NCBI GenBank assembly: GCA_039654915.1
Contig: CM077599.1
Coordinates: 2,234,501 to 2,298,500, forward strand
Length of the DNA: 64,000 bases
Direction: 5' to 3'
Origin: Aquilaria yunnanensis
Lineage: Eukaryota; Streptophyta; Magnoliopsida; Malvales; Thymelaeaceae
The notes under the pieces were generated by a model. The model was not told where the DNA came from and did no database searches. It worked only from the letters and a program-made list of their open reading frames with translations. This document shows, piece by piece, positions 48,386 through 60,773 of the stretch. Every line of letters starts with the position of its first letter. Within the stretch, counting starts at the first letter, position 1. Position numbers and translations under genes: made by a program.

Positions 48386-51130
48386 TATTATGATAATCAC
48401 TATAATTATCTCAATCTCTTTGATTTTAGTTACTAATTAAATCGGTAAACTAGAGAAAATTATACTAACTTTAATCCATTCCTTTTAAAATTAAAATGGA
48501 CAAAAATGAGGATTGAGAGAAATAATGGTGGAGAAAGAATGGAGTGGATTTAGAGAGAGAAAAAACCCAAAAATTAAATAGATAATTGTCAATTTTATTA
48601 ATTTATAAAAGTAAAATAATTGATAATTATCTTAAAAATAGTTGATTTATCCTATATTTCTAATTGACCCAAGTTTCCTTCTAATCCTAAAATATTTAAC
48701 GGAACCTAAACGTTTCTTAACTAATTGGATATGCATCTAGGTATATCTCAGATTTTCACGTTTAAGGAGGTAAACTCAATAAATAATAGAGGGTCCCGTT
48801 GAATGCCTGACAATGGAATTAATAACGACAGCCAACAACGTGTAGCGTGTTCACTTAATGGGGTTTCTAAAATTGAATCGAAACGAAACTCTCGTACTTA
48901 TATATGCAACCCAACCGGTCACGGCAATGTCACAGCTATTTCCAAAATCAAGTACTAATACATATATATTCATCATATTTACTCATTTATTTATTAATTT
49001 TACATTGTTTTGTCCTCGTGATCGATAATGTAATACACTACTAGCTAGTATACAATAATTATAGTGATGTATATGCTCACATGCACATTATGCAATTAAA
49101 TTATGTTAGAGTCACACATATATGCATCATGTATGCATATGTAATATAATCTTCAGTTATATATAGACACTAACTAACTAGCATATAGGTTTGATTTTAG
49201 TTATAATTGGAGGTCGCTAAGATTTCTCTTTCTTCAACCACACATCCAATCTCCCATATCCAAATATTAAATGAAAATTATTTTAAAAGAACCTAAAAAA
49301 ATAATACTATGATTTCATTATTCATTGTTCTGGTCTCCCCATCCCATCAGACTGGTCGACTATAGATTAATTTATGGCAAGTAATGGCAGTTAAACTAGT
49401 TAATTACTAATTAAGATATGGTTTCAGCTGCAGCTAGCTTCGAGGAGATCATATATATGGGACTATACTAGTAGTATTTTTAAATTATAAACCGAATGAA
49501 ATACTCCATCAAGGATGGATGCGAAGGCCGAATTATTTTATGTATGCCCGTTTTCTTCCATATGTCACAGTCATTGTGATGTAAGGAAATCCCCATGAAA
49601 TTTTGTGGCCCGGATACTATAAAGTCTCACCTTTCTTCTTCTTCTCTTTTTTTTTTTTTGTGTGGAATTGAAGAAAATATATTGATAATAATGATAATAT
49701 TTACAAGATCATCTTCTAGCCAGAAACTAGATGATTGAACTAAAAAGTCTCCCCTGCATGCATGTTCTCTGAAAAACACTCCTCTTAACTCTTAGTAGAA
49801 GAAATTTACTTTGTAATTGTTCATAGGATTTATTGACTGTCTGGCTGTAGTTGTCAATGTTGTGAGTAGTCACATAATTATGATTCTTAGTAGAGTACTA
49901 GTAATATTTTATGATTGACATGAGATAGCTAGCTGCTAGCTGTGCCTGCTTGCGTTTTGGCCAATTTATATGTATTGGCATTATATGGTGAGGAAATGTT
50001 TCAATTTGTGCCCATCACTACATATATATGCATGTATGTATGTATGTATGTATGTATGCATAGTGTGTTGTGGGTTGGTTATTTCCATCCTACAAAGCAA
50101 TGATAGGACCAAGCCAACCATATGACTAATTTCATGGTGTCAAATTTTGACTAGTATGTGGTTGTGATTGATTGGTGCCTGACCGACCTTCACAATGGCG
50201 CCAAAGTCAAATACAAACCATTCCTACGAAGGTATTTCTACGCACCAACACCCTGGCCCTTAAACGATTTATATTTGAGTATTCAATTTATTAAGAAATT
50301 AATTAAAATATATACATATAAAATTGTATCAAAAAACTTGCAAATGCTTTATGCTTTTTTCCACAAATACTTATTATAAATATTTTTTTTCCTTTTAAGT
50401 AATTAGTGGGTGATTTAAATGTGCAATATTCTTTCGGTGATAACATGCCTCTTATACATTTTACTGCAAGTACCAACCAAAAGGTGTTTATTTGAACAAG
50501 TGCAAGTATGATTTTAAACAACAAAATACAAAGTCAAACAGTGGATCCTTATGCCACCACCCATGACAAATATAGCTGTCAGATGCCACGGAAAATTATT
50601 AAACAATATTCACTTACAGCGTGGACCCATTTTGATTGTCATTTTGGAAATACCCTTCTTATTTTTTAATGTATTGGCAAAGCTATTAATAGACAGTAAA
50701 ACCCTTAAACCTTATATAATACCTTCTTTACAACATTTTAATAATCACAATAATTAATTTATATTTTTTATTCCTATTTTTGTATATAAATATAAAACTA
50801 TTATATGAAAAATGAAAAATTAAAATGTGCAGTTCCTAAATACAATTTTTTGGAGATTTTTACAAAAATTAATAATATATAAATTTCAAGTCGAATTTAA
50901 CCAAAAATAAAAATGTTGTAAATGACATGAGAATAGCTAGTAATAATTTTAACCGTGAAACCAAACATAGTAGTACTTTACTATTTACATGAAGAAAATT
51001 TGTACTAATACATAACTCAATTAATTATATGTGTAAGAATCATTTGCCTTCTTTTATTTATTCTTTTGCAAAATTACATGTGCTCCCCTAAACCATAACT
51101 TTTGTCACACACTATAGTTGAAATTGTAGA
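48386..51130. other. AT-rich gene-free region
   Basis: About 2.7 kb without a supported gene. Contains a (TATG)n microsatellite at about 50031-50058. No transposon borders recognised. Confidence 0.45.
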
Positions 51131-51135
51131 AATAA

Positions 51136-51546
51136 TGGTTTTATTTACCAATGGTAGGGCACATATGCCCAACATAAAGCCCATGACAGACAGACCCGTG
51201 ATAATTGGCTCAAAGACAAAAGGCCCAACAGGTCAAAGAGGAAACCCGCATAGGATGGAAATAGAATCCCAAAATTACCGGATAAATTAATTGATTTCCA
51301 TTCAGAAGCGATCATTATGGATCTCCCATCAGCTATATAAACTAGTCTCATTCACCAATCCTGAGGTACAAAATTTTTATTGTACACTCTGATACTTCTC
51401 TTCACTCATTGAAAACTGACTTGATCGTTTAAGGGTTTCCCCCTGGAAAAATATCCTAGGGCTGTGACGTTGCCTTTGTACTCAGGATCTCCATTCACCC
51501 TCTATCATGTCCTTGGGCCAAGCTTGTGTGAATTCATTGGCTATTA
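51136..51546 (+). repeat. 5' LTR (approximate borders)
   Basis: About 411 bp, starting tggttttattta and ending ggctatta. It aligns with 60376-60773 throughout, with shared blocks such as ggaaatagaatcccaaaatt and cttcactcattgaaaactga. It contains a TATA box (tatataa, 51334-51340). Numerous differences between the LTRs point to an old insertion. Confidence 0.8.
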
Positions 51547-51547
51547 A

Positions 51548-51567
51548 TTTGGTATTGTCTATGGGAA
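51548..51567 (+). other. Degraded primer-binding site
   Basis: Directly after the LTR the sequence tttggtattgtctatgggaa lies where a tRNA primer site is expected. It resembles the plant gypsy site beginning TGGCGCC but with C-to-T and G-to-A changes. Confidence 0.5.
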
Positions 51568-51568
51568 C

Positions 51569-52850
51569 ATGGTGAAAATTCAGAGATCTCGCATAGGGTC
51601 TGTAGCTACCCTGGAAGAGCAGATTGCTTACAGAATGAAAGGAGAAGAGCCTTTGGCACCACACAGAGACCCCTAAAAAGGGAAAGGTCTCGTACCATTG
51701 AATGATGACAAGTTTCATGCTCTCCAACATGCATTTTTTCAATCAGCTAAGAACAACTGTTCAGCAGGAGATCTACAGAGCATTGTCGAAAGGCACCCGA
51801 GGAAGCCGTGCATAGCTACCTAGTGCCTGATGCGCCCCAACGAGTCCTTCCTTAGGATCTACCCCTAAAGGTCTATGCCATCGACCCCTAACATCTTTGG
51901 GGCAATCTAATGACCCTGCTAGAAGTGACATAAGTGCCATTATACAAAATCTTGATCAGTTGGAACATCATATGAGGGTACCTAAACCCCCCTACAGTGA
52001 GCTCTGGCTTTGCCATTAATATCGATTACATGTGGCTCTAACCATTCACAGATGAGATCATAAATGCCCCAACTCCTGATAGGTTTTAAATGCCTAAGAT
52101 CAACCTGTATGACAACCTTATAGACCCTGTTTACTATCTGCAGAGATATATCACCTCTATAAGGCTAAAGAGGGCCTTCAATGCAATCATGTGTAGGGTA
52201 TTTCGACGTTGACAGAAGCTACCGCTTCTTGGTTCAAGACCAATAACGGGTGTTGTTACCACTCGTTGAAGGACATTTTTTCAATGTTCTTTTACCATTT
52301 CTTGGAGAGTATACTGATCCCTAAAATGGTGACCCATTTTATTAAACTATGATAAGGTCAAGAAGAGCCCTTAAGGGACTTCGTACGACGATTTAATGCC
52401 AAAATGGTGTAGGTAAAAGGCTTATCCTTGGTGGCCATCATTCAAAGATTGGGCTACGTGATATATACATGCAGAGAAGCTCAACAAGCCTATGGGATAA
52501 AAGGAACAACTGAAGGCTGAAAGGGGTATGGTTGCCCCTAAAAAGAGGAATAGGGGTATAAAGCCATCGCTGCCAGATCCCATCCTACCTATCATAAGGG
52601 AAATGAGGTTAAATATACTATATGCCTCGGAAAAAATAAACCAAGTCCCTAGGTGGCCCCACCGATGGGCTCCTCAAACAAGAAAGATTTGAATAAGTAC
52701 TGCTGGTATCACGAGGACAAAGACCATGACACTAAGGACTGGTGGTAGCTGGAAAGACTCTAGGAAGTAATGAGCCATGTAGGAAAGTTAAGGGAGTACT
52801 TGGTCAGGCCACAATCCCCCAGTAGAAAACAAGATGATAGGCTCTAAATA
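51569..52850 (+). pseudogene. gag relic of the LTR element
   Basis: A start codon at 51569 follows the primer-binding site and opens MVKIQRSRIGSVATLEEQ. Further on, KINLYDNLIDPVYYLQRYI and then ITSIRLKRAFNAIMCRVF (about 52090-52205) match the conserved gag core of Tat-like elements. At about 52700-52750, YCWYHEDKDHDTKDW resembles the C-x-x-H zinc-binding segment. Stops and shifts break the frame repeatedly, so no functional structural protein can be made. Confidence 0.75.
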
Positions 52851-53029
52851 GGGATAATGAAGAGGATTTTAACCAAGGATGGCGACAAGACAAGCAATGA
52901 TCCCCCCTAATGGATCATTAGAACTCGGGGCTAGCTACAAAGGTTATACACATGATTACTAAGGGAGAATTCTTTATGGTTTAGAAAATGCAAGAGCGTG
53001 AGATCACCTAGCTAGAAGTGGCTAACCTT

Positions 53030-56000
53030 AGTTGCATCCTAAAGAGGCCTGACGGGTTTCATGTCCTCATACCCTATGTAGGTCCAATTGTCATTACTGC
53101 CATAATCAATAACTTTAATGTTGATAGGGTTTACCTGGACACCAGAGCTAACTCCAATGTTTTCTTCGCTAGTTGGTAAAAATGAGGTTCTAACACTTAG
53201 GACGATTATGGAAAAAAAAGGGAAGATTATTTGTGACTCACAAACCTTAGAATTTTTTGTTTTGTATGTGCCATCGCCATACAATGCCATACTCGAAAAG
53301 CCGATCCAGGTGCAATTTCATATTAGATTAGATGTTAAGTAGCTAATGATGGTTTTTGTGACTTCTATTAGAGATGCCATTGTCTATATAGACCAGGCCT
53401 TTGTATGGCAGAGTTATGTGGCCAGCTTAAGGGGGCCAAAAAATGACAAACCAGTCTTGATAAAACCAGAAAAGAGAATGGAACTACCCCCTAGGGATGA
53501 ACTCGATATATTTTTGTCTAAAGACATCAAAGTGGTAAAGCTTGCCCATAGGAAGATCGTGAAGGTTGGCTAGGATCTTCCCCCAAAGGTAAAACAATCA
53601 TTTATTGAGTTTTTAAAGGCTAGTTGTTTTTGCATGGTCCCCTAGTGACATGCCAAGGATAGATCCAGAAATTATCAACCACAAATTATAAGTTAACACT
53701 TTCACTTGACTAGTCCAACAGAAGAAGTAAAATATGGCACTTAAAAGAAAAGATTTTATTAGGGAGGAGGTCACAATGCTGTTGAAGGTAGGTATCATCT
53801 AAAAAGCACGATACCCTGAATGGCTTACCAATGTGGTCCTAGTGAAAAAGAAAAATAGAGAGTGGTGCATGTGTGTCGATTACACAAACCTAAATAAAGC
53901 ATGCCCCAAGGATCCTTACCTACTATCGTCCATAGACTAATTAGTCAGTGCCACTTCAAAATTCAAATTCTTATCTTTCATGGATGCTTTCAGTTGGTAC
54001 CATCAAATTCACATGGATCCTAAGGACGAAGAAAAAATAGCCTTCACCACTAAGGAGGTTGTATACTGCTATCAAAAGATGCCCTCTGATTTAAAGAACA
54101 ATGAGGCTACTTACTAGAGGCCCATGAATAGGATATTTGTGGAATAGCTTGCATGCAACATGGAGGCCTATGTAGACAATATGATCATTAAGAGCTGGTT
54201 GATAGATCATTATTTTGATGATTTACATAAAACTTTCCAAAGAGTAAGGCAGTTTAATATGAGATTAAACTTAAAAAAAATGTACATTTGGGGTTAAAAT
54301 AGGGAAATTTTTAGGTTTCATGGTTTTGAAAAAAAGGATCGATGCCAACTCTGACAAAATCGAAACAATTACAACAATGCCTAATCCCAAAAACATGGAC
54401 ATTTAGAAGCTAGTGGGCAGGTTGGCTACGCTTAGGAGATTTGTATATCACTACCGACCTTTCTTCTGGATACTTAAGAAAGAAGCGGTATTCGAGTAGA
54501 CCAAAGAATATCCTGAAGTGTTCAAACACATTAAGGAGTACTTACAGCGCCTTCCAACGTTGAAACAGTTAAAGCCTGATGAACCTTTTGTCTTACATTT
54601 AGTCGTAACAGATAGCTTCGTTAGTCGTGCTCATATGAGAAAAAAGATCTAAGCAATGGCATGTATAATTTATTAGTCGATCCCTCCAAAGAGTGGAGTA
54701 TCGATATCCTATTCTTTAGAAGGCTATCCTTGCCCTCATAATGGCATCTTGAAAACTAAGGTTGCACTTCCAAATGTACCAAATTATCGACCGCATATAA
54801 TTACTGCTTCAGATATTCTTAGAAAACTCAACAAGTTAGGCAGATTGGCAAAGTGGTGAACAAAATTAAAAGAATTTGATATCCACTACGAGCCTTAAAG
54901 AACGAACAAGGTATAGGCTTTAGCTGATTTCATTGCCAAAATTACATCGATACAAGAGACCGAGGAAAAATGTTTAGAAAAAGTCTCACCTTGGGAAATG
55001 TACATATCTAGACCCAACTACCAAGGTGCAAGCATTGTACTATGGGGACCCCTTGGTATAAAGTCCATGTTGAAAATAAAATTTCAGTTCCCGGTTACAA
55101 ATAATGTCACAAAATGTGAGGCTCTCCTTTTCGGGGCTATAGATGGCTGGTCGGGTAAGGATATAACACTTACAGATATATAGCGACTCCCAACTGATAG
55201 TGAACCAAGCCACTTGAGTAGCAAGAGTCAAATACCTAACTCTTTATAAGTATTTAAACACTACAAAAATTTAATGCCAACGTTTGAGCTTATGCTGGTT
55301 AGGAAGATTCTAATGGCCTAGAAAGTGAGGCTAGATGCCTTTTTAAAAGATTAAGAAGGGGTCTTAATGAAAGAACTTGTGGAGCCACTGATCTATCTGC
55401 TAGAACACTAGGCCCTTGAGACCAACTAAAGAAAGTCGATCAGGCTTTACCTCGAAACCCATGATGCCCAAGGAAAAAACAAAGACTAGGATGTAGTTAG
55501 GAAGTTTCATCATCATTGGAGAGGAACTGTAAAAACAATGGTTTCCTTCTCCCTTACAATGATGTTTAACATCGCAAGAAAGGCAAGAAGTTCTTAGAGA
55601 AATTCATCTGGAAGATTGTGGTGTATATATTGGTGTAAACTCTTTAGCTCATAAAATATTGTGATAAGGATATTTCTGGCCAACAATTAAATGAGACACC
55701 AAAAGGCTCGTCCAATGTTGCTACCCTTGTTAGTCTAACACCTGAATGTAGAGGCTACCATCTTTTGCCACTTTATTGGTTGTTGACCCTTGGCCCTTTG
55801 CCATGTGGGGCCTAGATCTAATCAGAGCTTTTTTCATGGGCCTTGGTTAGGTCAAATATTGCATTATAGCCATGGATTACTTTATCAAATGGGTGGAAGC
55901 AAAGCCATTAACTTCAATAATAGCCCTTCAAATCATCAAGTTCTTATGGAAAAACATAATTTGCCAATTTGGATGCCCTCAAACCATCGTCATAGATAAT

Positions 56001-56650
56001 GGAAGATAATTCGATGATCAGTAAGTCCATCAGTTTGTAGAAACAAAATGTATCCAACTTTATTTTGTGCCCGTAGCCCATCCTCAGTCAAATGGATAAA
56101 TGGAGGTTACCAACCAAACCATATAGGAAGGCCTAAAGAAAATGTTAAGACAAGTTAAAGGAAAGTAGGTTGAAGAATTACCTAGCATCCTATGTGACTA
56201 CAGAATGATACCATAAAGGGCCACTGGTGAAACCCCTTTCACCTTGGTATATAAGACGGATGCACTTATGCCTATGAAAACTGCACAAACAACCTTGTGA
56301 GTTAAAGCATTCAACACCCAGGAAAATGATGGGGCATTGGAAGGGAGAATAGACTTGCTGGAAGAATTAAAAGAAGATGCTAGGGTCCGTATAAAGGCCT
56401 TCAAGTAGTGAGTTATCTTGACACATGATAAGGCGCTCAGGAGGAAAGACATTCAAGTAGGAGAAATGACCCTCATTAATTTGGAATTGACAAAAAGGAA
56501 CCCTAAGCAGGGGCACCAAGGACTAGTTGGGATGGACTTTACCTAGTCAAGAACAAAACCATAGACAAAGTCTTCGAGCTCATAGATGTTGAAGGAAGAA
56601 CAATGCATAGAACCTATCACTCGAATGATCTATTGCTTTATATCATATAG
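53030..56650 (+). pseudogene. pol relic: protease, reverse transcriptase, RNase H, integrase
   Basis: Protease: VYLDTRANSNVFF (about 53128) in place of the usual D-T/S-G active site, and PYNAILEKP near 53278. Reverse transcriptase at about 53815-54200: WCMCVDYTNLNKACPKDPY, then FKFLSFMDAFSWYHQIHMD, then AYVDNM at 54166-54183, where the second catalytic Asp of the YVDD box is Asn. RNase H relic at about 54590-55300. Integrase at about 55590-56400: HLEDCGVYIG and the zinc-binding region, WPFAMWGLDLI (55795), then IKWVEAKPLTSI, VIDNG and HPQSNG. The end at about 56650 reads YHSNDLLLYII. Frequent stops, several at positions where CAG or CGA is expected, suggest C-to-T decay. Confidence 0.85.
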
Positions 56651-57249
56651 TGAAGATGTTATTACACCCTATGAAGTAAAGTAAAGTGAAGGCGTTTGCT
56701 TTACTATATCAACTTGTCCTTTAAATGATGTGGTTAGCATGCTTTGGAAAGGTACAAATAATGAAGAAACTCATTCTGCTGAAATTTAACTCATAAGGCT
56801 CAAACTTGGCCATGCAAAATGGTATAGATTTAGATATAAAAAAATTAAGACAGATCGGCAATAAATTGCACCAAGTATAAATTATAATGAATGACGCTAA
56901 TAGCCAACATAATGAAGGTAGCAAACTGAAGGAATGATCACCAATAGGGATAACAACCCCTATTGATGACTCAAAGTTTATGCTTAAACATGTGACTACA
57001 GAAGAAATTGATTTAACATGATAATCAAATTCCAAAATAAAAGAAATAAAAATATGAAACAAATATTTCATTAGCACAACCATTAAAGTTCTTTACAAAA
57101 AAAGCTCGATGTACAATGAATTGGGAAGGAAAAAAAACTTTGAATTAGATGTTGATGGCAATGTGCAGGCTAATTGCAGTTGAAGAATTAAAAGATTTCA
57201 AGGGGATACTAGACAGGATGCATGAGTCATATAGAGGCCTTAGAGTCAG

Positions 57250-59613
57250 GGAGAACCTTGTTGATGCCTTTCTAGAATAGTTGTTGGTGCCTCCCTCAAA
57301 TGGTTATAAAAGTACCTTTGTTCAGTGTCTTGGTTGCTTCATTGGCCCCCTTTAAAAAAAGACCGCAGATGAAGCCGCCTAGAACTCGCCCTCAATAGGC
57401 ATTTCTTTGGTGTCCGTTGCTAACGACTCCTCATCGAAGGGTACCACTCCTACTTTTCCCTCTTTTAACCATGAATCAAAATATGAACCCAATACTTCAT
57501 AGGCTAATAGAAAGGACAAGCCCAAATTTTGATATGCCCGCTCAACCTAAAAGTGGTAGATAAGGAAGCCCTCTTTGAATTTGCTGAAGGCATCCTTACC
57601 AAGCCTATTCTCCATTTTTCAAAAAAGCAAAATGAGCTCTTTCACATGGCGTTGGCCTTGGTCCGAAGCCTCTGATATGCCTTATGCCCCTACCATCCAA
57701 CAAAGACAACCTTCACAATCCACTCCACAAGGGGCATCGTAACAACGGATGAGCTTGAATTGGCTTCATGTTGAACAGTCAATGGACCCAACGAAGCCAG
57801 CTAGTTTATCAACAGAATCATCTCCATGACCCCCATTTTATCTTTAGTGGTCTTCAGAAGAGAAAATCAGCCCCTAGACCTCAGAAGTAGTTTAAGCCTC
57901 CCTCTCTCCAACCTTCTAAAAGGCCTCTACTGATTCCTGCAACTTCAGATCTAGATCTTTAGAGCGAGCCTCAGCCTTCTCCTTGTTAGCCACCAAATCT
58001 AGCAGTTCTTTTACCAACGCCTCCTTAACAGTGCATTTATCCTCTGGCTTCTTTTTTAAGACCTTGTTTGAGGACTTTAGGTTTTCTACCTAAAAAGCCA
58101 ACGATTGCATGCTCTTGTCTTGAGCAGCACACTTCTCCATAATAAAGAAAATGTTGATGACCTCCTACAAATGAGATCAATTGGTACTTTAACTAATGCT
58201 TTTAGGAGACCACTAGTGCCGTTGGGTTTGCAGTGAAAATGGGCCACTCTCCTTGGATTATTTTGCATGAGAGGTTGGATGAAAAGACCCACTATCAATA
58301 CAAAATAACATCAAATTAACAGAACCGATGCCATGGAAGGATAAACCATCAAAGTGAGTAATACCATCGTGCCTGCCTTGAAAGGCCTCAGCCCTCATTA
58401 GGAGCCGAAGAGCACAACCTCTTCTGAACCAACTAAGCCCCCAGAGGCGACTCATCTAATTGTACCACCTAGGGCATAAACTTGGAAGCCGAGGACTTCT
58501 TTGCAGCCGTAGTCTCATGGGCTGCGTCAGTTAAAAAGATCAAAAGCTTAAAGGCATCAATTAGCCCATCGGCATTGCTCTTCCACTGCTTCAAAAAGTG
58601 CTTAACCCAATTGCCCATTTCTGCAAAAAGGGGAGCACATAGTCCAAACCACCATAATACACAAAAGCAAGATGAATAAGCACATGTAGGGTATGACTAT
58701 TGGGGTCTGATGGCCCTTGTTGGCCTCGAAAACCTATTTCAAAAGAGTCTACCAATTGTTTTTTCTTCTCCAAGACCCAATTTGTGGGGTTCAGCACACC
58801 TAGGTAGGTCAAGTGGACCCTACTGATCCCTACCCACTTTAGTGACGTCTCCCTAACCTTTATGTAGTGAATGAGGAACAGGTTCATGAAATTGTCATTT
58901 CTCACCACTGACTCCAACCAAGCGAGGAGCCTCGTGTATGCTTGATGACCATTAGAATCCTCATACAACAATGGCCTCCCAACTAGGGCTTGATAAAGGA
59001 TTTTTGGTGAATTCATAAGAGGTGGCTCCTTCAACATGTAGAAGAAGTGTTCCTTCTTCTCCGCTCATGAATCCTTGCATATGGCGAAGGTAAAGGATTT
59101 ATTTCCCCTTCGATTGACAGGGGTGATTTGGAAGAACAGTGAACCTTTCTTCAGGTCTAGCATGTAGAATTGGAGCAAAACTTCCAACAGGGGAACCACC
59201 ACCACCATCTTGTAGTAAAGGATGAAGGTGATTATTTATGTGAAGAAGTTTGGGGTTAACTGTGAAGGTGGCACCTAATAGTGATAATAAATTTTCTTTG
59301 CTAGTGGATGAAGCTGGAAGCAAAGCCCCATTTGCAACTAATCAACGAAAATTATGAGGATGTCAGCCCTCTTGTTATCCCTAGAAATGCCCCTATCCTC
59401 TAGGACTTGACTTCTACTGATAACGACCATGACTTTGTTTCGCAAAAAATACTTGCTGAGTTTAGTTAGAATGGTCTCTGTGGCAAGTTGTGTCTTTGCC
59501 CCCTTCAATACGAATAGGTTGCGGCCAAACGGTCCCTGTAAAATTTTAGCATCGCCAAAAGATGAAGGGACCTAACTGGCAGTAGCCTTTGAAGATGATC
59601 TTGATGATACCAT
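57250..59613 (-). pseudogene. Antisense additional ORF of the LTR element, decayed
   Basis: Read on the minus strand from an ATG at 59613 (MVSSRSSSKATAS, then a stop), coding character runs about 2.3 kb through shifts. Segments include PSSFGDAKILQGPFGRNLF, a block at 59323-59099 (ATFTVNPKLLHINNHLHPLL), an unbroken 148-codon stretch at 59037-58591 (LLAWLESVVRNDNFMNLFLI within it), and at about 58085-57960 a charged heptad-rich coiled coil (KEALVKELLDLVANKEKAEA). Toward the end GYFDSW-type wording gives LAYEVLGSYFDSWLKEGK (about 57450-57510). Tat-lineage elements are known to carry additional ORFs between pol and the 3' LTR, some antisense. Function is unknown and I recognise no catalytic motif. 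Confidence 0.65.
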
Positions 59614-60375
59614 TTGGAAAGACCAACAAAAAGGAGGTAAAAGTTGTTGATAACATATGAGGGACAACAGAAGAACAAAAACACTAGCAAGCAAAACCTG
59701 GGCCAAAATACCAAAATTACAACTAAAATTACCACAAAAATAAGCAAGAAAGGCAAAGTTCATTACCTAATTATAAGCACTTGAAAGAAGGTAAAAAAGT
59801 GAACGGAAGGAAAAAAAAAAAAATGCCCAACAGCGGTGAAGGAAGACTTTGAACGGAAGCAAGCCCTAAAGCAGAAAGGGATCAAGGATAGAAAAGAAAG
59901 AGCAGGCAGTACAAAGCAGTTAAATGGTAAAAAAGAAAGGTAAAAACCATATATATAGAAGGGACACAACTCTCAGGTAACCTCCTTGAAAACAGTCACC
60001 ATCATAATGGTAGATTCTTATGCCAGTAATAGAAGAACATGTGGCATGTCTCTAGAAGGCACATTTAATGGGCATCATCTCATGTCTTCACCCGGCCATT
60101 GAACTTGCCATGTGCAATGAAGATAATGGAGTAGTAGGCATTACTTTAGAAACAATGACATTTGAATGCCTTCTTCTAGAAGTTGCAGACAAAGGCACTA
60201 TACCCACCCTTTGGAACAACACTATATAAAACACGAAAGCAATATGAAGGGAGACAAAGGTCGTACCCTATAATAAGAAAGATTAACAAGGGAAAAAAAC
60301 ACTCTAAAGAATATGACAGCGTTTCAGCTTTAACTCGTAAAATGCAGGACCTTGACCCATATTTTCTTAAAAGCA

Positions 60376-60773
60376 TGAAGAGTTATTGGCAATGCACAGG
60401 ACCAAAGCAAGGCCCACAATAGATTGACCTGCGATAATCAAATCAAAGGCAAGAGGCCCAGCAGGCTAGAGAGGAAACCCACATAGGATGAAAATAGAAT
60501 CCCAAAATCACTTGATACACTGAAGGATTTCCATCCATAAAATTCCTATGAATCTCATCTCAGCTATATAAACCATTTTTGTTCACCAATCTATATGTAC
60601 GAGATTTTTACTGTACACTCTGACATTTTTTTCACTCATCGGAAACTAACTTAATTGTTAAACAATTTCCTCCAAAAACATCTCGGGACTCTAGCATTAC
60701 CTTTATGTGCAGAATCTCCGTTCACCCTCTATCAAATCCTTGTGGCAGACACGTGCGAACCCATTAGCTATCA
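60376..60773 (+). repeat. 3' LTR (approximate borders)
   Basis: About 398 bp, starting tgaagagttattggcaatg and ending tagctatca. Aligns with 51136-51546; its TATA box is at 60565-60571. The sequence after it (accataaata) does not repeat that before the 5' LTR, so ends may be a few bases off or the duplication is eroded. Confidence 0.8.

Larger units (their letters stand above)
51136..60773 (+). mobile_element. Decayed Ty3/gypsy LTR retrotransposon, Tat-like
   Basis: About 9.6 kb with two related LTRs, a primer-binding-like site, gag and pol relics in order protease, reverse transcriptase, RNase H, integrase (chromovirus-independent Ty3/gypsy order), then a large non-pol region before the 3' LTR. 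The reverse transcriptase and integrase wording is closest to the plant Tat lineage as I know it. Many in-frame stops and shifts make it non-functional. Target duplication was not identified, so outer borders are approximate. Confidence 0.9.

Noticed and set aside
56721..57083. 120-codon hydrophobic minus-strand frame
   Set aside because: AT-rich spacer after pol; the Ile/Phe/Leu-rich translation is what low-complexity AT DNA gives.
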